Source: Salipiger sp. CCB-MM3
GTDB lineage: Bacteria > Pseudomonadota > Alphaproteobacteria > Rhodobacterales > Rhodobacteraceae
Reading direction: 5' to 3'
Assembly: GCF_001687105.1 (NCBI RefSeq)
Contig: NZ_CP014599.1
Span: forward strand, 124,001 to 188,000
DNA length: 64,000 nt
In this document: positions 26,890 to 35,220 of the stretch, piece by piece
How the letters are laid out: each line of letters begins with the position of its first letter
Position numbering within the stretch: the first letter of the stretch is position 1
The notes under the pieces: model-generated
What the model saw: only the letters and a program-made list of their open reading frames with translations
Databases searched by the model: none
Told to the model about the DNA's origin: nothing
Program-made: the position numbers and the translations under genes

Positions 26890-27858
26890 TCAGTCGGCGG
26901 TTTGCAGGACGAAGGCCCCGAAGGCGCGCGGCCCGTCGGCGGTGTCGATGTCGCGGATCCATTCCAGCGTCTCGGCGTCGATCAGACTGAGCGTGTTGTC
27001 GAACCAATTGGCCACGGCGATGCGCCCGTCCGAGGTGGCGGCGATCCCCTCGGGGTATTCGCCCACCGGCAGCTCCGCCAGCGGCGCGAGGTCCGAAAGT
27101 GCGATCACGCTGAGCGTGCCTGCGTATTGGTTGGTGACGAAGGCGCGCCCCGCCGCGAAGGCCACACCATAGGGGCGCGCGCCCACGGCAACCGTCGCCA
27201 GTACCTCACCCGTGGCGGGCGCGATCACCGTCACGTCGTCGCTGCCGACGTTGCCCACGAAAAGCCGCCCGTCCGGCGCGAAGCCAAGGCCGAAGGGGCG
27301 GGTGCCGACTTCAACGGTGCGGGCCAGCGCCAGCGTCTCGGCATCGTAAAGGCTCACCCGGTCGGCATCGCGCTCGGCGGCAGCAAGCCAGCGGCCATCG
27401 GGCGACAGCGCCAGCCCGGCGGGGGCGGCGCCTGCCTGTAGCTCGGCCTGCGGCTCGAGCGTCATATCGTCCAGCACCCAGAGCCGCGCGTTGTACCAGT
27501 CCGACACGAAAAGCTGCCCGCGCGCCGCGTCATGCGCTGCGCCCATCGGGCCGCCGTCAAGCTGTACCTCTGCCTCTACCGTGCCGTCCGGGCCATGGCG
27601 GCGCACGGTCTTGGCATCGGGGGCCACGGTATAGACCCGGCCGTCTGCCGCCACGGCGATGCCCGCCGGTTTGCCGGGCAGGGACCAGCGCGCGACCTCG
27701 GCGCCGGTGGAAAGGTCGAGCACGCTGACCGCCTCGCCGTTCTGGCAGGTGACATAGGCGATATCGGCGGTGGCAACGCCCGGCGCGGCACAGGCCCAGA
27801 AAGCCAGCGCCGCACCGCGCGCGAGATCACGAAGAGGGCGCACCGAACCGCTCGACAA
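26890..27858 (-). CDS. Secreted YVTN-type beta-propeller protein
   Basis: 322 residues with a signal peptide of about 31. About seven repeats of the Y-V-T-N / P-x-G-x-A-x-x-P-D-G-R type cover the whole mature protein (for example K-P-A-G-I-A-V-A-A-D-G-R and R-P-F-G-L-G-F-A-P-D-G-R). No catalytic motif is seen. It overlaps the upstream SRPBCC gene by 32 nt, so it is part of one three-gene minus-strand operon. A second propeller of the same kind is encoded at 30266. Confidence 0.85.
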   Translation of the reverse strand: MSSGSVRPLRDLARGAALAFWACAAPGVATADIAYVTCQNGEAVSVLDLSTGAEVARWSLPGKPAGIAVAADGRVYTVAPDAKTVRRHGPDGTVEAEVQLDGGPMGAAHDAARGQLFVSDWYNARLWVLDDMTLEPQAELQAGAAPAGLALSPDGRWLAAAERDADRVSLYDAETLALARTVEVGTRPFGLGFAPDGRLFVGNVGSDDVTVIAPATGEVLATVAVGARPYGVAFAAGRAFVTNQYAGTLSVIALSDLAPLAELPVGEYPEGIAATSDGRIAVANWFDNTLSLIDAETLEWIRDIDTADGPRAFGAFVLQTAD

Positions 27859-28378
27859 GCGCCTTCATCCCGGCCTCATAGACCCCGGTCACCGCCGCGA
27901 TCGCGGCCTCGTCGTTGAGGTTTTCGGGCGGGTCGTTGTTAGGATAGCCACGGTAGAAGGCACCGCGCCATTCGACCTCGGATCCGCCGCCGTCGCGCGG
28001 TTTCACCGTCAGATGCGACGAGTAGTTGGTCACTGGCAGCACCTCCACCGCCACGTCGGTGATGCGGTAGCTGTAGGACATCTTCTCGTCGCTGTATTTG
28101 TAGAGCACCTCCGAGATCATCGGCCCCTCGGCACCCTGATCCGAGAGGTAAAGCTCGCGCGTGGCGTCGATCTCATTGCCGCCCTCGCCAGAGTTCGACA
28201 GGATCGCGGGGTGCCACGTCATGTCCTGAAAATCGCCGATGGCGGCCCAGACCTCGGCGGGCTCGGCGGCGACCTCGGTGGTCACGGTGACTTTCTGCCG
28301 GGTCGGCCCATGCGCCATGGCGGCGGCGGGCATCAGCGCCAGCGCCGCCCCCGCGATCAGCAGGTTGCGTCGTTTCAT
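27827..28378 (-). CDS. Secreted SRPBCC (START-like) protein
   Basis: 183 residues with a Tat/Sec-like signal (M-K-R-R-N-L-L-I-A-G-A then A-M-A-H). The mature sequence T-T-E-V-A-A-E-P-A-E-V-W-A-A-I-G-D-F matches the polyketide cyclase/SRPBCC superfamily. Such periplasmic proteins occur in XoxF clusters with beta-propellers; the ligand is unknown. It overlaps the preceding gene by 4 nt (ATGA). Confidence 0.8.
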   Translation of the reverse strand: MKRRNLLIAGAALALMPAAAMAHGPTRQKVTVTTEVAAEPAEVWAAIGDFQDMTWHPAILSNSGEGGNEIDATRELYLSDQGAEGPMISEVLYKYSDEKMSYSYRITDVAVEVLPVTNYSSHLTVKPRDGGGSEVEWRGAFYRGYPNNDPPENLNDEAAIAAVTGVYEAGMKALVERFGAPSS

Positions 28379-28917
28379 TTGCTCTCCTCCTTGGAATTCT
28401 CGGGCTTGGACCTCTCCGGAAAGTCCCCGGTAAAAGTCCCCGTGAAAATGCCGGTGCGCAGGATGTAATCCATCCCGCGGCGCCAGCTCTCGTCGGTGTT
28501 GGACCTTATATCGACGACCCGGCCGCGCACGGTCTGCCCAGTCTCGGGATCGCGCAACTGCAGGTTCATCGACAGGATCAGGTTCGACACTTTCTGCACC
28601 TCGCCCACCAGCGCATAGTCGGCCCCCAGCTTGCTGGCCATGCGCGCGTCGCAGCCGTAGCATTTGGCCGGGTTGACGATGCGCGCGCGCTCTTCAGCCA
28701 CTGGCGCGAGGTCCAGCAGCTCAAAACCCTCGGCGCTGAACCGGTCGGCAACCATCTGCTCGAGCATGGCAATCCGCGCCAGCTCCGCCGGGTCCTGACC
28801 CAGCTCGGCGGTCTGCAGCGAACTGTCGAGAAAGGTGATCCCGAAAAACGCCACCTTGCCGCCGGCAAAGGCCGGGCTGCAGAGCAGGCTGAGCAGGATC
28901 AGGGCGCGGATAAGCAT
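28375..28917 (-). CDS. DUF3280/DUF2380-like periplasmic protein
   Basis: 180 residues with a signal peptide of about 18. The mature part V-A-F-F-G-I-T-F-L-D-S-S, the C-Y-G-C pair near 90 and the D-Y-A-L-V-G-E-V segment resemble the DUF2380/DUF3280 group found beside PQQ-dependent oxidation genes. It is first in the minus-strand three-gene operon and divergent from the ABC binding protein at 29070. Confidence 0.75.
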   Translation of the reverse strand: MLIRALILLSLLCSPAFAGGKVAFFGITFLDSSLQTAELGQDPAELARIAMLEQMVADRFSAEGFELLDLAPVAEERARIVNPAKCYGCDARMASKLGADYALVGEVQKVSNLILSMNLQLRDPETGQTVRGRVVDIRSNTDESWRRGMDYILRTGIFTGTFTGDFPERSKPENSKEESK

Positions 28918-28982
28918 CGCTGCCTTCTTAGAAATTAAGAGTCGCAGGTAATCGTGCCGCCGTTACGCTGGTCCTCGCAACC

Positions 28983-29001
28983 GAACCGAAAGTATCGGTT
29001 C
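28983..29001. promoter_or_regulatory. Inverted repeat in divergent promoter region
   Basis: GAACCGA (28983-28989) and TCGGTTC (28995-29001) are perfect 7-bp arms around AAGTA. The repeat lies between the minus-strand DUF3280 operon and the plus-strand ABC set, a likely operator for both. A related TACCGA/TCGGTA repeat is at 17923-17942. Confidence 0.5.
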
Positions 29002-29069
29002 ACCGCCTTGCCTTGGGAGGGGCAAAGTGGCGCAAGCCCGACCAAAACAGGCGGGCATGGGAGGAGAAC

Positions 29070-30257
29070 GTGCTGACACGAGCGATGTCGCTGCTGGCCG
29101 CGGCGGCGCTGGCGCTATGGGCGCCGGTGGCGCAGGCGGTCGAGGTGAAGGCCGGGGTGCTGCGGGTGGATTACCCGGCGCTGCTGCCGATCTCGCGTTA
29201 CGACCTGCGGGCCGAGGATCTGGATTTCGCCGGGGCGCAACTGGCGGATGAGGACAATGCCACCACCGGCGCTTTCATGGGCCACAGCTACGAGACGGTG
29301 ACCGCCGCCGCCGCGCCCGAAGGGGCGCTTGCCGCGCTCGAGGAGATGCTGGCGTCGGGCATGCGCTACATCGTGGTCGATGCGCGGGGCGAGGAGATGC
29401 TGGCGCTTGCGGGCCGGGCTGCCGAGGCGGGCGCTCTGGTGGTCAACGCCGCCGCACCCGAGGTGACGCTGCGCGGCGCGGACTGCCGCGCCAACCTGCT
29501 GCACGTCGCCCCTTCGGACGCGATGGCCGCCGATGCGGTGGCGCAATTCGCGATCTGGAAGAAATGGCCGCGCTGGGTGCTGGTCAGCGGCTCGAACCCC
29601 GCAGACCGTGCGCTGGCCGAGGCCTATCGCCGCGCCGCCCGCAAGTTCGGCGCCAAGATCGTCGAGGAACGCGAGTTCGAGGACACCGGCGGCACCCGCC
29701 GCACCGATTCAGGCCATGTGCTGGTGCAGCGCCAACTGCCAACCTTCCTGCAGCGCCTGCCCGAGCATGACGTGGTGATCGCCGCCGACGCCTCGGATTA
29801 TTTCGCCGCCTATCTGCCCTATCACCTCTGGACGCCGCGCCCGGTGATGGGCAGCGCCGGGCTGCGCCCGGTCACCATGCATGGCGCGCATGAGGCCTGG
29901 GGCGCGACGCAGTTCCAGACCCGGTTCGAGAAACTGGCGCGGCGGCAGGTGATGCCCGGCGATTACAACACATGGCTGGCGCTGCGCGTGCTGGGCGAGG
30001 CGGTGACCCGCACCGGCAGCAACGATCCCGCCACCTTGGAAGAGTACATCCTGTCGGACGCTTTCGAACTGGCCGCCTTCAAGGGGCAGAAGGTGACCTT
30101 CCGCAATTGGAACGGCCAGCTGCGCCAGCCGATCCTGCTTTACGACGACCGCATCACCGTCAGCGTCAGCCCGCAGGAGGGCTTCCTGCATCAGGTCTCG
30201 CCGCTCGACACGCTGGGGCTCGACCGCCCTGAATCCGATTGCACGGCTTTCGAATGA
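29070..30257 (+). CDS. ABC binding protein of the PQQ-dependent alcohol system
   Basis: 395 residues from GTG 29070, which has GGGAGGAG at 29059-29066 just upstream; ATG 29085 is the alternative. The signal peptide ends near A-Q-A-V. The mature protein has the type I periplasmic binding fold of branched-chain amino acid receptors (G-A-F-M-G-H-S-Y-E-T and N-A-A-A-P-E segments) and matches the group linked to PQQ alcohol dehydrogenases. It begins a plus-strand run of five genes, to 33359. Confidence 0.85.
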   Translation: MLTRAMSLLAAAALALWAPVAQAVEVKAGVLRVDYPALLPISRYDLRAEDLDFAGAQLADEDNATTGAFMGHSYETVTAAAAPEGALAALEEMLASGMRYIVVDARGEEMLALAGRAAEAGALVVNAAAPEVTLRGADCRANLLHVAPSDAMAADAVAQFAIWKKWPRWVLVSGSNPADRALAEAYRRAARKFGAKIVEEREFEDTGGTRRTDSGHVLVQRQLPTFLQRLPEHDVVIAADASDYFAAYLPYHLWTPRPVMGSAGLRPVTMHGAHEAWGATQFQTRFEKLARRQVMPGDYNTWLALRVLGEAVTRTGSNDPATLEEYILSDAFELAAFKGQKVTFRNWNGQLRQPILLYDDRITVSVSPQEGFLHQVSPLDTLGLDRPESDCTAFE

Positions 30258-30265
30258 GGACACCG

Positions 30266-31237
30266 ATGAAACATCTCATGCTTTCCGCCGCGCTCTGCCT
30301 CGCCGCCAGTACCGCCTATGCGGGCAAGGCCTTTGTGTCGAACGAGCGCGGCAATACGATCACCGTGGTCGATACCGAAAGCTGGGAGGTGATCACCGAG
30401 TTTCCGGGCGGCAACCGCCCACGCGGCATCACCCTCTCGCCCGACGGCACGCTGCTTTATGTCTGCGCCTCGGATGACGACACGGTGCGGGTCTTCGACA
30501 CCGAAACCTATGAGGAGCTTTACACGCTGCCCTCTGGCCCGGACCCCGAGCTTTTCGTGCTCGATCGCTCGGGAAGCCCGCTCTACATCGCCAATGAGGA
30601 CGACAACCTCGTCACCGTGACCGACACCCAGACCCATACGATCCGTGCCGAAGTGCCGGTGGGGGTGGAGCCCGAGGGCATGGCGATCTCGCCCGACCAC
30701 AAATGGGTGGTGAACACCTCGGAAACCACCAATATGGCGCATTTCATCTCGACCGAGGATTACGCGATCAAGCACAATATCCTCGTCGATCAGCGCCCGC
30801 GTTATGCCGAATACACCGCCGATGGCACGCGGCTTTTCGTCAGTTCCGAGATCGGCGGCACGGTCAGCGTGATCGACATCGCCGAGGACGGCACGCCGAC
30901 ACTGAGCCAGAAAATCAGCTTCGAGGTGCCCGGCGTGCTGCCCGAATGGCTGCAGCCGGTGGGGGTGAAGGCGACCTCCGACGGCAGCCGCATCTTCGTG
31001 GCGCTGGGACCGGCGAACCGCGTGGCGGTGATCGACGGCACCAGCCTCGAGGTCACCGACTACATCATGGTGGGCCAGCGGGTCTGGCAGATGGCCTTCA
31101 CGCCGGGCGAAGAGTTCCTTGTGACCACCAACGGCAATTCCAACGACATTACGATTATCGACGTGGCCGCCGAGAAGGCGATCAAGTCGGTGCAGGTGGG
31201 CCAGCAGCCATGGGGCGTGGCGATCACGCCCGAATGA
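30266..31237 (+). CDS. PQQ-dependent catabolism-associated beta-propeller protein
   Basis: 323 residues with a signal peptide of about 19 (ends A-Y-A-G). Seven YVTN-type repeats are visible (A-F-V-S-N-E-R-G-N-T-I-T-V-V-D, R-P-R-G-I-T-L-S-P-D-G-T and so on). Propellers of this family accompany the alcohol-type ABC genes; they have no visible active site. It starts 8 nt after the binding-protein gene. Confidence 0.88.
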   Translation: MKHLMLSAALCLAASTAYAGKAFVSNERGNTITVVDTESWEVITEFPGGNRPRGITLSPDGTLLYVCASDDDTVRVFDTETYEELYTLPSGPDPELFVLDRSGSPLYIANEDDNLVTVTDTQTHTIRAEVPVGVEPEGMAISPDHKWVVNTSETTNMAHFISTEDYAIKHNILVDQRPRYAEYTADGTRLFVSSEIGGTVSVIDIAEDGTPTLSQKISFEVPGVLPEWLQPVGVKATSDGSRIFVALGPANRVAVIDGTSLEVTDYIMVGQRVWQMAFTPGEEFLVTTNGNSNDITIIDVAAEKAIKSVQVGQQPWGVAITPE

Positions 31238-31266
31238 GACGGGCCGAAGTGAGGGGAGGAGAGACG

Positions 31267-32232
31267 ATGAAGAGATTTCTGACCGTACTGGCGCTGGGAT
31301 GCGTGACCGCCTTCGGTGCCGCTGCGCAGGAATTGCCGGTGATCCGCGCCGCCGTGCTGAAGATCGGCACGGTCAATTGGGAGCTGTCGACGATCACCGA
31401 GCAGGGGCTCGACGAGAAGCACGGCTTCCGGCTTGAAATGGTGCCCTATGCCGACAATGGCGCCACGCGCCTCGCGGTGGAGGGCGGCGAGGCCGATATG
31501 GCGGTGGCCGATTGGATCTGGGTCGCCCGCCAGCGCGCCGCGGGCAAGGATTATGTGGTCGTGCCCTATTCGCGCGCCGTCGGCGGGCTGGTGGTGCCCG
31601 AGGGCTCGGATGTGGAAACGCTCGCCGACCTCGAAGGTGGCAAGATCGGCATCGCCGGGGGGCCGCTCGACAAGTCTTGGCTGATCCTGCGTGCCTTCGC
31701 GCAGCAGGAATACGGCATGGACCTCGCCGCGCAGACCGAGCAGGTCTATGGCGCGCCGCCGCTGGTGTTCAAATCGGGCCTCTCGGGGGATTACGCCGGG
31801 GCGATCAACTTCTGGCACTTCCTCGCCAAGATGAAAGCGGCGGGCATGCGCGAGCTGATCTCGGTCGAGACGGCGGCAGAGGCGCTGGGGCTCGATCCGG
31901 ACGTGCCGCTGCTGGGGTATTACTTCAAGGAGGAGTTTCTGGCGCAGCACGAGGGTCTGGCGCAGGCCTTCTACGAGGCCAGCCGCGACGCCAAACAGAT
32001 GCTGTCGGACGATCCCGCCGCATGGGAGGCGGTCCGCCCGCAGATGAACGCGCAAAGCGACGCGCAGTTCGATCAGCTGCGCAGCGATTGGATCGCCGGT
32101 GTGCCCGCGCGCGGTGCGGTGGATGCCGAGGCCGCGGGCAAGCTGCTGGCGCTGATGTCGCAGCTTGGCGGCGAGGAACTGGTCGGTCAGGCGGATCGCG
32201 TGCCGGACGGCCTCTTCGCGGCGGTGCAATGA
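31267..32232 (+). CDS. NitT/TauT-like periplasmic binding protein
   Basis: 321 residues with a signal peptide of about 20 (ends A-A-A-Q). The layout is that of family 3/NMT1-like receptors: R-A-A-V-L-K-I-G-T-V-N-W-E, then G-E-A-D-M-A-V-A-D and G-G-K-I-G-I-A-G-G-P. It overlaps the ATPase gene by 4 nt, as in a real transporter operon. A membrane permease would be expected next to it but is not present. Confidence 0.85.
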   Translation: MKRFLTVLALGCVTAFGAAAQELPVIRAAVLKIGTVNWELSTITEQGLDEKHGFRLEMVPYADNGATRLAVEGGEADMAVADWIWVARQRAAGKDYVVVPYSRAVGGLVVPEGSDVETLADLEGGKIGIAGGPLDKSWLILRAFAQQEYGMDLAAQTEQVYGAPPLVFKSGLSGDYAGAINFWHFLAKMKAAGMRELISVETAAEALGLDPDVPLLGYYFKEEFLAQHEGLAQAFYEASRDAKQMLSDDPAAWEAVRPQMNAQSDAQFDQLRSDWIAGVPARGAVDAEAAGKLLALMSQLGGEELVGQADRVPDGLFAAVQ

Positions 32233-32900
32233 GCCTGCGCTGCGCGCCCGAGGAGCGCCGCGTGGTGCCCTTGCATCCCAAGCTTTCGGAGCCTGCCGCC
32301 GTGCGCGTGGATATCCGCTCCAAACGCTTCGGCAGCGCCGAGGTGCTGCGCAACCTCGGCTTCACCGTGGCGCGCGGCGAGACGGTGGCGCTGGTCGGGC
32401 CTTCGGGCATCGGCAAGTCCACCGTGCTGCGCATCGTCGCCGGGCTCGATCCTTATTTCGAGGGCGAGATCACCCGCCCCGCCGAAATGGCGATGGTGTT
32501 TCAGGAGCCGGTGCTGCTGCCGTGGCGCAGCGCGCTGCAGAACCTCACGCTGGTGCATCCCGAGCTCGCCGAAAAGGACGCCCGCGCCGCGCTCGACCGG
32601 GTCGGCCTCGAAGGGCGATATGATGCCTTTCCGCGCAGCCTGTCGCTTGGCCAGCAGCGCCGTCTGGCGCTGGCGCGCGCCTTTGCCGGGCAGCCCGCTC
32701 TGCTGATCATGGATGAGCCCTTCGTCTCGCTCGATCCCGATCTGGCCGAGGCGATGCTGCAGCTGACCGAGACGCTGATCGCCGAGCAGCGCCCGGCCAC
32801 CATCCTCGTCACCCATGCGCGGACCGAGGCAGACCGCCTCGCGGACCGCGTGCTCGAACTCAAGGGCCAGCCCGCGACGCTGGGCCCGCATCTCATCTGA
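32229..32900 (+). CDS. ABC transporter ATPase of the PQQ-dependent alcohol system
   Basis: 223 residues. Walker A is G-P-S-G-I-G-K-S-T near 58-66, the Q-loop is F-Q-E-P-V-L-L-P-W, the signature is L-S-L-G-Q-Q-R-R-L and Walker B is L-L-I-M-D-E-P. The signature has Leu-Gly-Gln in place of the usual Gly-Gly-Gln, still acceptable. It overlaps the upstream binding-protein gene. No permease gene lies between 29070 and 33359 or close by. Confidence 0.9.
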   Translation: MSLRCAPEERRVVPLHPKLSEPAAVRVDIRSKRFGSAEVLRNLGFTVARGETVALVGPSGIGKSTVLRIVAGLDPYFEGEITRPAEMAMVFQEPVLLPWRSALQNLTLVHPELAEKDARAALDRVGLEGRYDAFPRSLSLGQQRRLALARAFAGQPALLIMDEPFVSLDPDLAEAMLQLTETLIAEQRPATILVTHARTEADRLADRVLELKGQPATLGPHLI

Positions 32901-32915
32901 AGGAGACAGTCGATC

Positions 32916-33359
32916 ATGAAGAGCTTTGTCATTGCCGCGGCGCTGAGCCTTACGGCCCTGAGCTTTGGGGCGCTGCCCGCCGCCGCGCATGAATACGGCT
33001 TTGCCGGGATCCTCTCGAACAGCAATTCCGAGGAGATGCCCGAGATCACCCTGTCGGTGGGAAAGCCGCTGGCCGAGGGGCCGATCACGCTCAAGTCGGG
33101 GATGATGTACGAGCTGGAGATCGAGGCCGATGGCACCGGCGAGCTGGGGCTGGAGGGGCCGGGCTTCTTCCGTGCGATCTGGGTCAATGAGGTGGTGATC
33201 AACGGGCTCGAGATCCGGCCCTATGGCCTCGAGAGCGTCGAGTTCGACGAGGCGGGTGAGATGGAGATCGAGTTCCTCGCGATCAAGCCCGGTCAGTACT
33301 ACCTGAAGATCCCCGGCTCCACCGGCGAAAGCCAGCGCGTCGAGATCACCATCCAATAG
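32916..33359 (+). CDS. Secreted cupredoxin-like small protein
   Basis: 147 residues with a signal peptide of about 25 (ends A-A-A-H). The mature beta-rich sequence (M-M-Y-E-L-E-I-E-A-D-G-T, V-E-F-D-E-A-G, I-K-P-G-Q-Y-Y-L-K-I-P-G) looks like a cupredoxin or similar beta-sandwich, but the cysteine of a copper site is missing. It ends the plus-strand ABC run. The function is unknown. Confidence 0.75.
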   Translation: MKSFVIAAALSLTALSFGALPAAAHEYGFAGILSNSNSEEMPEITLSVGKPLAEGPITLKSGMMYELEIEADGTGELGLEGPGFFRAIWVNEVVINGLEIRPYGLESVEFDEAGEMEIEFLAIKPGQYYLKIPGSTGESQRVEITIQ

Positions 33360-33499
33360 GGCGCGCGTTTACGCTGTAGCGTATATTTACCATATATATC
33401 CTACAGCACATAAATACCAAAAATACACCCCAGAGCATATTGGATAAATATACACTCTGATGTATGCTCGGGCGGTCCTCACGCCGCCCGGAGCCCGTC
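33360..33499 (+). promoter_or_regulatory. AT-rich hipBA operator/promoter region
   Basis: This stretch is strikingly AT-rich against its surroundings. Two inverted repeats are present: GCTGTAG (33373-33379) with CTACAGC (33401-33407), and GAGCATA (33433-33439) with TATGCTC (33463-33469). They are good candidates for HipB binding and autoregulation. The hipB ATG follows at 33500 with GGAG upstream. Confidence 0.6.
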
Positions 33500-33784
33500 A
33501 TGCCCCAGTCCCTCACCCCGATCCGCGACGCCCACGGCTTTGGCGCGGCGATCCGCGCGGCGCGCAATGCCCGCGGCTGGACGCAGGCGGAACTGGGCCG
33601 ACGGGCGGGGCTCGTCACCCATCACGTCTCGAAGATCGAGACCGGCGACACCGACCCCAAGCTGAGCACCGTTCTGGCGCTGCTCGCGGCGCTGGAACTG
33701 GACGCGCTGCTGGCGCCGCGCGCGCTTGACGATCCCGCCGCCGAACTGGCGCGCCAGCCGCGGCGGATCGAGGATCTGTTCTGA
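33500..33784 (+). CDS. hipB: HipB-like antitoxin (Xre family)
   Basis: 94 residues. A Cro/C1 helix-turn-helix covers about 11-65 (A-A-I-R-A-A-R-N-A-R-G-W-T-Q-A-E-L-G then V-S-K-I-E-T-G). HipB binds HipA and represses its own operon. ATG 33500 is preferred over ATG 33464, which lies inside the operator repeat. The stop and the hipA start share one base (TGATG). Confidence 0.88.
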   Translation: MPQSLTPIRDAHGFGAAIRAARNARGWTQAELGRRAGLVTHHVSKIETGDTDPKLSTVLALLAALELDALLAPRALDDPAAELARQPRRIEDLF

Positions 33785-35121
33785 TGGGCCGCAAACCGCT
33801 GCGGCGCGGGCTCGATGTGCATATGAACGGGCGCCGCGTCGGGCTTTATTCCAAGGCGCCCGACGGCGCGGTGAGCTTCACCTATGATCCGCAGTGGACC
33901 CAAGAGGTCGGGCTGCAAATCTCCCGCGCCCTGCCGCTGCGCGACGGCGCGCAGCGCGGCCCGCAGGTGATCGCGGTGTTCGAGAACCTGCTGCCCGACA
34001 GCCCCGATCTGCGCCGCCTCATCGCCGAGCGCACCGGGGCGGCGGGCACAGACCCGCATGCGCTGCTGGCCGCCATCGGGCGCGACTGCGTCGGCGCGCT
34101 GCAGTTCCTGCCCGAGGGCACGCCGCCGGGCGATGCCTTTGCCCTGAACGCCGTGCCGCAGACCGAGACCGAGATCGCGGCGGCGCTCTCGGGGCTGGGG
34201 CGCGCGCCGCTGGGGCTGGGCCGGGACGAGGCCTTCCGCATCTCGCTGGCCGGGGCGCAGGAAAAGACCGCCTACCTGCGGCAGGGCGGCGCGTGGTGCC
34301 GTCCTGAGGGGCTGACCCCCACCAGCCATATCTTCAAGCGGCCCATGGGGGCGCTGCAGCAGGGCATCGACATGTCCGACAGCGTCGAGAACGAGTTTTT
34401 GTGCATGCGGCTGGCGGGCGCGCTGGGGTTCGACGTGCCGCGGGTCGAGATGGCGCGCTTCGGCGCCGAGCGGGCGCTGGTGGTGGCGCGTTTCGACCGG
34501 CTCTGGCAGGGCGATTGGAACGCGGGGCAGGGGCGCTACCTGCGCTTGCCGCAAGAGGATTTCCTGCAAGCGCTGGGGCTGCCCTCGACTTTGAAGTACC
34601 AGAGCGACGGCGGGCCGACGGCGGGCGATTGCTACCGGCTGCTGGCTGGGGCGCAGGATCCGCGCGGCGATCAGAAGCTGTTTCTCAAGGCGCAGCTGTT
34701 CTTCTGGATGATCGGCGCCACCGATGGCCACGCCAAGAACTTCAGCCTGTTCCACGAGCCGCGCGGCTACCGGTTGACGCCGCTTTACGACATCCTCAGC
34801 GCGGCCCCGGCCCATGCGGCGGGGGCGCTGCGCAACGCGCAGTATCAGATGGCGATGTCGGCGGGGCGCAGCCGCAAGTACCGCATGGATCAGCTGCACC
34901 CGCGGCACTTCGTGCAAAGCGCCGTGGACGCCGGATGCCCCGAGTTCTTTGCCCGCGAGGCGCTGGCCGAACTGGCGCAGCGCGCCGCGCCTGCGCTCCG
35001 CGAGATCACCCCGCTGGCCGCTTCGCTGCCCCGCCATGTGGCGGGCCCGATCCTAGCGCGGGCGCAGGACTGCGCCCGGCTGCTGGTCAGCGCCGCGCAG
35101 AACGATGTGCCGCTGGCCTGA
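33784..35121 (+). CDS. hipA: HipA-like serine/threonine kinase toxin
   Basis: 445 residues, normal for HipA, which phosphorylates a tRNA synthetase and causes dormancy. The N-terminal HipA domain (about 1-110) is followed by I-S-L-A-G-A-Q-E-K-T-A, then the kinase core A-T-D-G-H-A-K-N-F-S with Asp314 and Asn319 in the positions of E. coli Asp309 and Asn314. Toxin and antitoxin are coupled by a one-base overlap. It may stabilise the replicon. Confidence 0.92.
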   Translation: MGRKPLRRGLDVHMNGRRVGLYSKAPDGAVSFTYDPQWTQEVGLQISRALPLRDGAQRGPQVIAVFENLLPDSPDLRRLIAERTGAAGTDPHALLAAIGRDCVGALQFLPEGTPPGDAFALNAVPQTETEIAAALSGLGRAPLGLGRDEAFRISLAGAQEKTAYLRQGGAWCRPEGLTPTSHIFKRPMGALQQGIDMSDSVENEFLCMRLAGALGFDVPRVEMARFGAERALVVARFDRLWQGDWNAGQGRYLRLPQEDFLQALGLPSTLKYQSDGGPTAGDCYRLLAGAQDPRGDQKLFLKAQLFFWMIGATDGHAKNFSLFHEPRGYRLTPLYDILSAAPAHAAGALRNAQYQMAMSAGRSRKYRMDQLHPRHFVQSAVDAGCPEFFAREALAELAQRAAPALREITPLAASLPRHVAGPILARAQDCARLLVSAAQNDVPLA

Positions 35122-35220
35122 CCCTTACACGCAGCAGAGCCTGTTCCTTTTCCCGCTTCGGCGCTACATCACTGAAGCGTGTGCAGAATTGGCACACGGA
35201 TTGCCACAGGACGACCCCAG

